Shown: piece by piece, positions 56,090-64,000 of the stretch | Position numbering within the stretch: the stretch's first letter is position 1 | How the letters are laid out: every line of letters starts with the position of its first letter | Assembly (NCBI GenBank): GCA_000719025.1 | Contig: JODP01000009.1 | Span: 1 to 64,000 of the forward strand | Reading direction: 5' to 3' | Origin: Kineosporia aurantiaca JCM 3230 | Lineage (GTDB): Bacteria; Actinomycetota; Actinomycetes; Actinomycetales; Kineosporiaceae | Length of the DNA stretch: 64,000 nucleotides | The notes under the pieces: generated by a model | Databases searched by the model: none | What the model saw: only the letters and a program-made list of their open reading frames with translations | Told to the model about the DNA's origin: nothing | Made by a program: the position numbers and the translations under genes

Positions 56090-58963
56090 ATGCCTGGCTC
56101 ATCGGGTGAATCGAATGGCTTCGGGCGGTGGGATCTTCGGCGAGGTGTGCGGGAATGGGCCGGCGTGAAGGCCAAGGGCGGCCGGAAGCCCCGTCGGCCT
56201 CGCCCGAGTCCTGACCTGCGTCTGGTGCCGGGCGCTGGGGTGGCGTGTGGGCTGACCTGGGGTGCGCTGGTATTGCGAGGGGCTACGGTCCTGGCTGTCG
56301 CTGCGGTTCTCGGAGCTTTGCTGGTGGTGGGAACTGCTGGGGCGGTGCTGTATTCACGTCGCCATCGGAGATTGCGGGCGGGGCTGGATCGTGCCACACG
56401 GCGCTCAAGAGCGTTGAGTTGGCGGATTTCTGATGGCGGTTCGCCAACCGGGCCGCAGGTGTTGGCGCATCCCTCCGGTGCTGAGGGCGGGGTCTCGAGC
56501 GGGCCGGACGACTTGCGGATCGGACGACGACGGGGTCGACGGGTGGCTGAAGCTCGGCCTGCCACAGCGGCTAGGGCCGGGCAGATCGCGCCCGGGCGGC
56601 ACCGGGGGCGGATTCCGCCGGTGGCTTGGGCCGCGGGGGCGCTTCTGATCCTTGCTTCGAGCACTCCGGTGGTCGCCCTTACCGGCATGCGCCTGATGCA
56701 TCGCGAGCAGGATCCGCTCACCGCGGCGGCTGCTTCCGGGGCCACGGTCAAGTTCGCGGGGCGGGTCTTGGGAGATCCTCGGGAATTGCCCAGTAACTCC
56801 TTCGGCGGGGCGTCGCTGTTCATTGTCCGGGTCAAGGTCAACCAGGTCGAGCTGCGGCAGCAGAGGCTGTCCAGCGGTGCGTCCCTCGTGGTGTTCGGGT
56901 CCGGCGCGTGGGGCGAACTGGTTGCCGGAGAGCAGGTCACGGCTCGGGGGCGGATGCAACCCGCTGATCCCGGGCAGCCCGAGGCGGCGCTCAGCTTTCC
57001 GCGGTCCGGTCCGGTCGTCACCAGTCGCGGGTCGTGGCCCTGGCGGTTCGCCGAGCACTTGCGGCGCGGGCTCCGGCAAGCCTGTGCCGGATTGCCCGAC
57101 GACGCGCGGGGCTTGCTGCCTGCGCTCGTGGTCGGGGATACCTCGCGCCTGGATCCGGACCTGAAGGAGGATCTTCAGCAGGGCGGGCTTACTCACTTAA
57201 CCGCGGTCTCCGGCAGCAACGTCGCGATCCTGGGCGTGGTCTCGTTCGTCGTGATCGGCCTGCTGGGTGGTGGCCGTCCGGTCCAGGCCGGGGGAACGGT
57301 CATGGTCATAGCGGGTTTCGTGATTCTCGCCCGGCCCGAGCCGAGCGTGCTGCGAGCCGCCGTGATGGGTGTTCTGGGGCTGGTCGCCGTGTTGCTGGCC
57401 CGGCGTGGGGCGGGCGTGCCCATGCTGGCCGCAACGGTAGTGATCCTGCTCGGCGTCGATCCGTGGCTGGCACGCAGTTACGGCTTCGCGCTCTCGGTCC
57501 TGGCCACTGCCGGTCTCCTGCTACTGGTGCCGGTCTGGGTCCACCGCTTACGCCGTTGGCCGGAGGGGCTCGTGCTGGCCGTTTCGGTTCCGCTCGCGGC
57601 CCAGATCGCCACCGCGCCGGTGACGATCCTGCTGAACCCAGTGGTCAGCCTGGTCTCGGTGCCGGCGAATCTCCTGGCCGAGGCGGCGGTCGCACCCGCA
57701 ACGGTGGCCGGCGTGACGGCCGCTGCGCTGTCCCTGGTCTGGCCGGACGGCGCTGCGGCAGTGGCCTGGGTCGGTGGCCTGGCCACACAGTGGATCGCGC
57801 TCGTGGCCCACCGGTCCGCCGCGGTTCCGGCCGGATCGTTGCCGTGGCCGGACGGCCTGGGCGGAGCTGTGCTCTTGGCCGCTCTGATGGCGCTGTGCAT
57901 CAGCCTGATCATGCGCCGGGCCTGGCGTACCGCAGCACTCGTGCCCCCGGTCGTGGCCGTCTGCCTGGTGCTTCCGCGCTGGATCCCGGTGCTCCCGGGT
58001 TCCGGTGCGCCGAAAGACTGGGTCGTGGCCCAGTGCGACGTGGGCCAAGGATCGTCCACGGCGATTCGCAGTGGGCCGGATCGCGCCGTCCTGGTCGACA
58101 CCGGGCCGGACCCGGACCTGGCCGACCGCTGCCTACGGCGGCTGCGCGTCCGGCACCTGGATCTCGTGCTGATCACCCATTTCCACGCCGACCACGCCGA
58201 CGGGTTCGAGGGGGCGATTCACGGGCGGGGGAGTCCGCCGGTCTTTGTCAGTCCGGTTGCGCTGCCCGGTCCTCAGGCGCGGGACGTGGCGAGGCTGACG
58301 CCCGGCGGCCGGACGATTCCGGTCACGGCCGAGGTGACCGGGACGGCAGGGTCAGGGGAGTGGCAGGTGCGCTGGCGGCTGATTCCGCCATCGGCCTCTG
58401 CGATCCGGGAAGGGCTCGCGGCGGGGTCTGATCCGGAGGGCAAGGAGATCAACAACGTCAGCGTGGTCATGCTGGCCGAGGTCAAGAAGGTGCGGATAGC
58501 GGCTCTGGGAGATGTCGAGCCGGAGGCCCAGCGGTCACTTCTGAGGACGTTGGTGGCCCGGCCCGGCGTGCAGGGCAACGGCTGGGCCGACGCTCCGGGT
58601 GCGGGTGCGGGTGCGGGTGCGGGTGCGGGTGCGGGTGCGGGTGCGGGTGCGGGTGCGGGTGCGGCTGTGGGCGTGACCGTGGGTGCGGGGAAGGAGACCG
58701 GGGATGTTGGGGATCCGGGAGGCGTTGACGTGGTGGTGTTCTCGCATCATGGTTCGGCCAATCAGGAAGAACGGCTGTACCGCTTCCTGCACCCTCGGGT
58801 CGCGCTGATCGGGGTCGGGGCGGACAACGACTACGGGCATCCGGCGCCCGCCGCGCTGGCTCTGCTCAAGCGGATCGGGGCGGCGGTGTTCCGGACCGAC
58901 ACCCAGGGGCAGATCGCGGTCGGCGGCGGGCCGGACGATCTTCGGGTGGTGACGTCCCGATGA
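56090..58963 (+). CDS. comEC: ComEC/Rec2 DNA-uptake channel with C-terminal metallo-beta-lactamase-like domain
   Basis: A 957-residue protein. N-terminal membrane helices and an OB-fold domain (about 180-310), the Competence domain with about eight helices (about 335-620; LTHLTAVSGSNVAILG near 366) and a metallo-beta-lactamase-like domain (about 640-957) with ITHFHADHADG (H near 697) and VVVFSHHGSANQEE. It transports single-stranded DNA across the membrane; the lactamase-like domain may degrade the other strand. A GCGGGT hexanucleotide array lies inside that domain and encodes a Gly-Ala run. ATG 56090 is tentative; the first 80 residues are basic and have no Shine-Dalgarno support. Confidence 0.9.
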   Translation: MPGSSGESNGFGRWDLRRGVREWAGVKAKGGRKPRRPRPSPDLRLVPGAGVACGLTWGALVLRGATVLAVAAVLGALLVVGTAGAVLYSRRHRRLRAGLDRATRRSRALSWRISDGGSPTGPQVLAHPSGAEGGVSSGPDDLRIGRRRGRRVAEARPATAARAGQIAPGRHRGRIPPVAWAAGALLILASSTPVVALTGMRLMHREQDPLTAAAASGATVKFAGRVLGDPRELPSNSFGGASLFIVRVKVNQVELRQQRLSSGASLVVFGSGAWGELVAGEQVTARGRMQPADPGQPEAALSFPRSGPVVTSRGSWPWRFAEHLRRGLRQACAGLPDDARGLLPALVVGDTSRLDPDLKEDLQQGGLTHLTAVSGSNVAILGVVSFVVIGLLGGGRPVQAGGTVMVIAGFVILARPEPSVLRAAVMGVLGLVAVLLARRGAGVPMLAATVVILLGVDPWLARSYGFALSVLATAGLLLLVPVWVHRLRRWPEGLVLAVSVPLAAQIATAPVTILLNPVVSLVSVPANLLAEAAVAPATVAGVTAAALSLVWPDGAAAVAWVGGLATQWIALVAHRSAAVPAGSLPWPDGLGGAVLLAALMALCISLIMRRAWRTAALVPPVVAVCLVLPRWIPVLPGSGAPKDWVVAQCDVGQGSSTAIRSGPDRAVLVDTGPDPDLADRCLRRLRVRHLDLVLITHFHADHADGFEGAIHGRGSPPVFVSPVALPGPQARDVARLTPGGRTIPVTAEVTGTAGSGEWQVRWRLIPPSASAIREGLAAGSDPEGKEINNVSVVMLAEVKKVRIAALGDVEPEAQRSLLRTLVARPGVQGNGWADAPGAGAGAGAGAGAGAGAGAGAGAAVGVTVGAGKETGDVGDPGGVDVVVFSHHGSANQEERLYRFLHPRVALIGVGADNDYGHPAPAALALLKRIGAAVFRTDTQGQIAVGGGPDDLRVVTSR
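58601..58660 (+). repeat. Ten perfect GCGGGT hexanucleotide repeats inside comEC
   Basis: 60 bases of uninterrupted GCGGGT units, preceded by CCGGGT and followed by GCGGCT. They encode a Gly-Ala run in the metallo-beta-lactamase-like domain. Copy-number change would keep the frame. Confidence 0.95.
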
Positions 58964-58990
58964 CACCCGATCGGCCGTCCACCGGCCGAC

Positions 58991-59002
58991 TAAGCTTCGG
59001 CT
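58991..59002 (+). promoter_or_regulatory. Leaderless promoter -10 box before holA
   Basis: TAAGCT (58991-58996) is six bases before the GTG at 59003. Confidence 0.6.
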
Positions 59003-60058
59003 GTGGCTGGAGCAGGAGCGGGTTCGAAGGGTCGGGGCACGTCGAAAGCGGCGGCCGGCAAGACCACCGGCAAGGCGAAGAACCCGATCGTCACGCCCGA
59101 CTCGGTCCGTCCCGCCCCAGTGCTTTTGGTGGTCGGACCCGAGGGTGTGCTCGCGGACCGGGCGGTGGCCACGGTGCTGGCGGCGGCGCGGGCGGCCGAT
59201 CCGGAGACCGAGCTGGAACGGATGGAAGCGGCCGGGTACCTCTCCGGCAAGCTCTCCGTGGCGACCAGCCCCTCGCTCTTCGGCGGCGGCAAGGTGGTGC
59301 TGCTGGAGAACGTCGAGCAGGCGAACGAGGCGCTGGTCACCGACGTCACCGGGTACCTGAGGGATCCGGCGCCGGAGGCCTGCGTGGTGATCCGGCACTC
59401 CGGGGCGCTGCGGGCCCGTCCGTTGCTGGAGGCCGCGCGGGCGATCAATGCTCCCGAGGTGCAGTGCCAGCCGATCACCCGGGACGACGAAAAGGTCGAG
59501 TTCGCGGCGGACGAGTTCCGTCGGGGCGGGCGCAAGATCAGCCCGGCCGCGGTCCGGGCCCTGGTCGACGCGGTGGGCAACGACCTGCGCGAGCTGGCGG
59601 CGGCCTGCAACCAGCTGATGTCGGACGAGGAGACCGAGCGGATCGACGTCGACTCGGTCGAGCGCTACTTCGGCGGCCGGGTCGAGGTGACGGGGTTCAA
59701 GGTGGCCGACGCGGCGGTGGCCGGTCATGCGGAAGAGGCCCTGGTTCTGCTGCGGCACGCGCTGGCGACCGGGGCCGATCCGGTTCCGCTGGTGGCCGCC
59801 GTGGCGATGAAGGTGCGGGGGCTGGCCAAGGTGTCCGCGGCGGGGCGCGGGGCCTCGGCGTCGTTGGCCAAGTCGCTGGGCATGGCGCCGTGGCAGATCG
59901 ACCGGGCCCGGCGTGAGCTCAATGGGTGGGATGAGAACGGGCTGGCCACGGCGGTGATGGCGCTCGCCGAGGCGGACGCGGCGGTGAAGGGTGGGGGCCG
60001 GGATCCGGTGTACGCGGTGGAACGGCTGGTGCTGACCGTGGCTCAGGGGCGCCGATAG
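59003..60058 (+). CDS. holA: DNA polymerase III delta subunit
   Basis: A 351-residue clamp-loader subunit. After a 30-residue Gly/Lys-rich tail come the degenerate AAA+ domain (PVLLVVGPEGVLADRAV, near 39; SLFGGGKVVLLENVE, near 90) and the helical collar (DPVPLVAAVAMKVRGLAKV; LGMAPWQIDRARRELNGW). Position after comEC and before rpsT is the usual one in actinobacteria. It opens the beta clamp during loading. GTG 59003 is fixed by TAAGCT six bases upstream. Confidence 0.93.
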   Translation: MAGAGAGSKGRGTSKAAAGKTTGKAKNPIVTPDSVRPAPVLLVVGPEGVLADRAVATVLAAARAADPETELERMEAAGYLSGKLSVATSPSLFGGGKVVLLENVEQANEALVTDVTGYLRDPAPEACVVIRHSGALRARPLLEAARAINAPEVQCQPITRDDEKVEFAADEFRRGGRKISPAAVRALVDAVGNDLRELAAACNQLMSDEETERIDVDSVERYFGGRVEVTGFKVADAAVAGHAEEALVLLRHALATGADPVPLVAAVAMKVRGLAKVSAAGRGASASLAKSLGMAPWQIDRARRELNGWDENGLATAVMALAEADAAVKGGGRDPVYAVERLVLTVAQGRR

Positions 60059-60501
60059 CGGGGCAAGGGCTTCGGCGTCGGACGCTGTTAAGGGGGCGCA
60101 GCGAAGGTTCAGGCGGATGGCGGGGGTTGCTCGAAGCGCGTCGGATGCTGCGAGCTATGGCGGAGGTAGCTATAGGGCTGAGCCGGTGGCCGCGACGGGC
60201 GCGTGCTGCTTCCGGATGTGGGGATGGGCGCCTGGGCTCGAGCGTCAGTGCAGCAAGTGCTGGACGTGAGGTTGTTTCTGAGCGCCGGCTAAACACTGAG
60301 CCGGTCCTGTCGAGCAGGCGGTGCCCGACGGGGCGCTGAACGCCGAGTACTCGAAGCATCCGTGAGTCTGCGGTCGCTGGGGAAGTCTTGGGCGGTGATG
60401 AGCAGCTACGGAAGCACCGGCGTCCACAAACCGCCCTGACAAACGTCCCCAAACAAACAGAATCCCGGCCCCCCACAGGGGAACCGGGATCTGGAGAAAG
60501 G
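60059..60501. other. 443-bp intergenic region between holA and rpsT, no gene seen
   Basis: Short frames here have no Shine-Dalgarno support and no family resemblance, and third-position composition is uneven. The right end holds the rpsT terminator. Some stretches (for example 60240-60330) look like eroded coding sequence, but I cannot name a parent gene. Confidence 0.5.
60459..60492 (-). terminator. rpsT terminator
   Basis: In the leftward direction, ATCCCGGTTCCCC and GGGGGGCCGGGAT form a stem around a short TGT loop, followed by the T-rich TTCTGTTTGTTTGG. Confidence 0.8.
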
Positions 60502-60768
60502 TCAGGCGCTCAGCTTGGCGACCGACTGGGCCAGCGCCGACTTGCGGTTCGCAGCCTGGTTCTTGTGGATGACGCCCTTGCTCGCGGCCTTGTCCAGCTG
60601 CTTCGAAGCAGTGGCCAGCGCGGCCTTGGCGGCCTCGACGTCACCGGCGGTCACGGCCTCGCGGGTCTTGCGCACGACGGTGCGCAGCTGCGAGTTGACG
60701 GCCTTGTTGCGCAGACGGCGCTTCTCGTTGGTGAGGTTGCGCTTGATCTGGGACTTGATGTTTGCCAC
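60502..60768 (-). CDS. rpsT: 30S ribosomal protein S20
   Basis: An 88-residue, Lys/Arg/Ala-rich helical protein that binds 16S rRNA early in assembly. It begins with VANIKSQIKRN, typical of S20, and contains RLRNKAVNSQLRTVVRKTRE and ASKGVIHKNQAANRKSAL. GTG 60768 (initiating Met) is preceded by GAGGAAG; a longer frame to 60831 has no support. Divergent from lepA, separated by about 220 bases that contain a TTGACC hexamer (60842-60837) as a possible -35 for rpsT. Confidence 0.97.
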   Translation of the reverse strand: MANIKSQIKRNLTNEKRRLRNKAVNSQLRTVVRKTREAVTAGDVEAAKAALATASKQLDKAASKGVIHKNQAANRKSALAQSVAKLSA

Positions 60769-60988
60769 TGGTTCTTCTTCCTCGGTTCGTCTAAGTCTGG
60801 TCAGCGGTCTGTAGGCACACCGGCAGCGCACTGAGGGTCAATGCACAGACCTGCCAGATTACCAGCGTTCGGCCCGGCCCCGGACCAGAGCGGAATGCCG
60901 GGGGCTCGATGCGGAGAACCGGGCGCAGACATGGGACGATGGAGAGTCCGAGCAGTCCGTCGAGCGACATGATCGAGGTAGCGCAGCA

Positions 60989-62842
<1,854 letters not shown>

Positions 62843-62851
62843 CGTACGCCA

Positions 62852-63529
62852 ATGGTTTTCGATCCAGAGGACGCGGCCGAGCCGGGGACGCTCAGCTCCG
62901 TGGCGGTGGTGTACCAGTTGCACGACGCGCCCTGGGGTTCCACCGTCAAGCGCACCGCCATCGACAAGCGTCCGGTGCCCGGTCCGGTCGAGGTGGGTCC
63001 GCTCGGCCTGGCCGGGGACACCCAGATCGACCGGAAGTACCACGGCGGTAAGGGGAAAGCGGTCTACGCCTACGCCGACGAGGATGCGGCCTGGTGGTCC
63101 GGGCAGCTCGAGCGGGAGATCCCGCCCGGCCTGTTCGGCGAGAACCTGCGCACCTCGGGCATCGACGTCACCGGCGCCGAGATCGGTGAGCGCTGGGCGA
63201 TCGGCGCCGAGGTGCTGGTCGAGGTGACCATGCCGCGTACGCCCTGCCGCACGTTCGCCGAGCGGCTCGGGGAAAAGGGCTGGGTCCGGCGGTTCACCCA
63301 AGTGAACCGGCCGGGTGCTTACCTGAGGGTGATTCAGACGGGCGCGGTCCGGGCGGGGGACGAGGTTCGGGTCGCCTTCAAACCCGGCCACGGCGTGACG
63401 ATCGGTGACTTCCTACCGGGGGCCGACGCGTCCACCATGCGCAAACTCGTCGGCAGCTGTGCGGCCCTCGGGCTGGAACTCGACCCGGACATCCGGTCCG
63501 TGGCCGAAAAAGCGATCCGGCGGGGCTGA
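62852..63529 (+). CDS. MOSC-domain protein (YiiM-like)
   Basis: A 225-residue protein covering a MOSC domain and the following helical YiiM-type extension. Marks: GDTQIDRKYHGGKGKAVYAY (near 51), ERWAIGAEVLVEVT (near 112), the Cys in MPRTPCRTF (near 130) thought to bind molybdenum cofactor or another ligand, and a C-terminal helix pair. YiiM-like proteins reduce N-hydroxylated compounds with MOSC-bound molybdopterin (family knowledge). It is cotranscribed with lepA (nine-base gap) and hemW (three-base gap). Confidence 0.9.
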   Translation: MVFDPEDAAEPGTLSSVAVVYQLHDAPWGSTVKRTAIDKRPVPGPVEVGPLGLAGDTQIDRKYHGGKGKAVYAYADEDAAWWSGQLEREIPPGLFGENLRTSGIDVTGAEIGERWAIGAEVLVEVTMPRTPCRTFAERLGEKGWVRRFTQVNRPGAYLRVIQTGAVRAGDEVRVAFKPGHGVTIGDFLPGADASTMRKLVGSCAALGLELDPDIRSVAEKAIRRG

Positions 63530-63532
63530 CTC

Positions 63533-64000
63533 ATGGCTGGACCACCTCCGGAGGGCGAACCCGCCCCGCTCGACGGCGCCCTTCCGGCTTCGGCCGCGAT
63601 CGGTTCGGCCGAACGCGCCTTCGGCATCTATCTGCATGTTCCGTTCTGCGCGGTGCGCTGCGGGTACTGCGATTTCAACACCTACACGGCGACCGAGCTC
63701 GGTGGTGGGGCCAGCCAGGCGGCCTACGCCGGAACGTCCGTGCAGGAACTGGCTTTTGCCGCCGGAGTGCTGAACCGGGCCGGGGTCGCCGAGCGTCCCG
63801 TGTCCACCGTCTTCATCGGTGGGGGCACGCCCACCCTGCTGCCGTCCTCCGACCTCGCTCTTCTGATCGGCGGCGTGCGGGACAGTTTCGGTCTGAAGCC
63901 GGGTGCCGAGGTAACCGTCGAGGCGAATCCCGACTCGGTGACGCCGGAGTCGCTCGGGGCACTGGCCGCGGCCGGGGTGACGCGGGTGTCGTTCGGCATG
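63533..64000 (+). CDS. hemW: Radical SAM protein HemW (coproporphyrinogen III oxidase-like), truncated by the window end
   Basis: The first 156 residues of a radical SAM protein. After a 27-residue tail comes FGIYLHVPFCAVRCGYCDFN (near 30-49) with the CxxxCxxC iron-sulfur site, then STVFIGGGTPTLLP (near 91) and VEANPDSVTPESL (near 128), characteristic of HemW. HemW binds haem and SAM and is thought to insert haem into respiratory proteins. ATG 63533 follows the MOSC stop by three bases; there is only a weak upstream Shine-Dalgarno. The remainder lies beyond 64000. Confidence 0.93.
   Translation, partial: MAGPPPEGEPAPLDGALPASAAIGSAERAFGIYLHVPFCAVRCGYCDFNTYTATELGGGASQAAYAGTSVQELAFAAGVLNRAGVAERPVSTVFIGGGTPTLLPSSDLALLIGGVRDSFGLKPGAEVTVEANPDSVTPESLGALAAAGVTRVSFGM

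Noticed and set aside
60059..60501. Small genes between holA and rpsT
   Set aside because: Frames up to 70-100 codons exist but lack start signals, codon bias and family resemblance.

Overview
The window is high-GC actinobacterial chromosome. Evidence: the 3' part of an actinobacterial-type 5S rRNA at position 1, frequent GTG starts, many apparently leaderless genes (TANNNT box 6-8 bases before the start codon), a luciferase-like (F420-type) oxidoreductase, an XRE-DUF5753/DUF397 pair, and the conserved block degV / comEA / comEC / holA / rpsT / lepA / hemW at the right end. A methyl-accepting chemotaxis protein and three diguanylate cyclase-type proteins suggest a motile, signalling-rich organism. 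A Kineosporiales-like genus is only a guess from overall gene content. No tRNA, IS element, prophage or CRISPR array was seen.

Layout. 1-3.3 kb: end of an rRNA operon, a nested hairpin terminator, an oxidoreductase under a palindromic operator, and a GAF-GGDEF-GAF-EAL protein. 3.4-9.5 kb: chemoreceptor, an aminoglycoside-phosphotransferase-like kinase with a nucleotidyltransferase, a MarR regulator sharing the oxidoreductase operator, a double Myb/SANT-like protein, a methyltransferase. 9.5-18 kb: patatin lipase, ROK kinase, VanZ-like membrane protein, secreted DUF1996 protein with an elaborate leader, GNAT acetyltransferase, alpha/beta hydrolase, and an unfamiliar two-gene operon: TPR-AAA+ ATPase plus LRR/TPR membrane protein. 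18.3-21.4 kb: polyol dehydrogenase and xylulokinase converging on an array of 22-base repeats. 21.5-31.2 kb: two TetR/MFS efflux pairs with visible operators, a DapA/NanA-family aldolase, a LigC-type DNA ligase, a PAF-acetylhydrolase-like protein, a PLP dehydratase. 31.2-34.3 kb: solitary PemK/MazF-like protein and a GntR(YtrA)-ABC operon in which a 26-codon mini-ORF couples regulator to ATPase by ATGA overlaps at both ends.

34.4-46.7 kb: GNAT, DedA, MOP-type flippase, SulP transporter, SDR, GH15-like and GH26-like glycosidases, SprT-like metalloprotease, PAS-GGDEF-EAL protein, S4 RNA-binding protein, stand-alone LigD phosphoesterase domain, peptide deformylase. 46.7-52.8 kb: two XRE regulators, DUF397, then about 0.85 kb of degenerate ~95-base GT-rich tandem repeats with no credible gene, and a RecQ helicase fused to a phosphoribosyltransferase-like domain. 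53-64 kb: membrane GGDEF protein and the conserved competence/replication/translation block ending in a truncated hemW.

Genes that probably work together: polyol dehydrogenase + xylulokinase (D-arabinitol or similar to D-xylulose 5-phosphate); each TetR with its divergent exporter; MarR with the distant oxidoreductase; GntR with its ABC transporter; ComEA + ComEC in DNA uptake; AAA+ ATPase with the LRR/TPR membrane protein (role unknown). Candidates for something undescribed are the AAA+/LRR-TPR operon, the coupling mini-ORF, the RecQ-phosphoribosyltransferase fusion and the two repeat regions.
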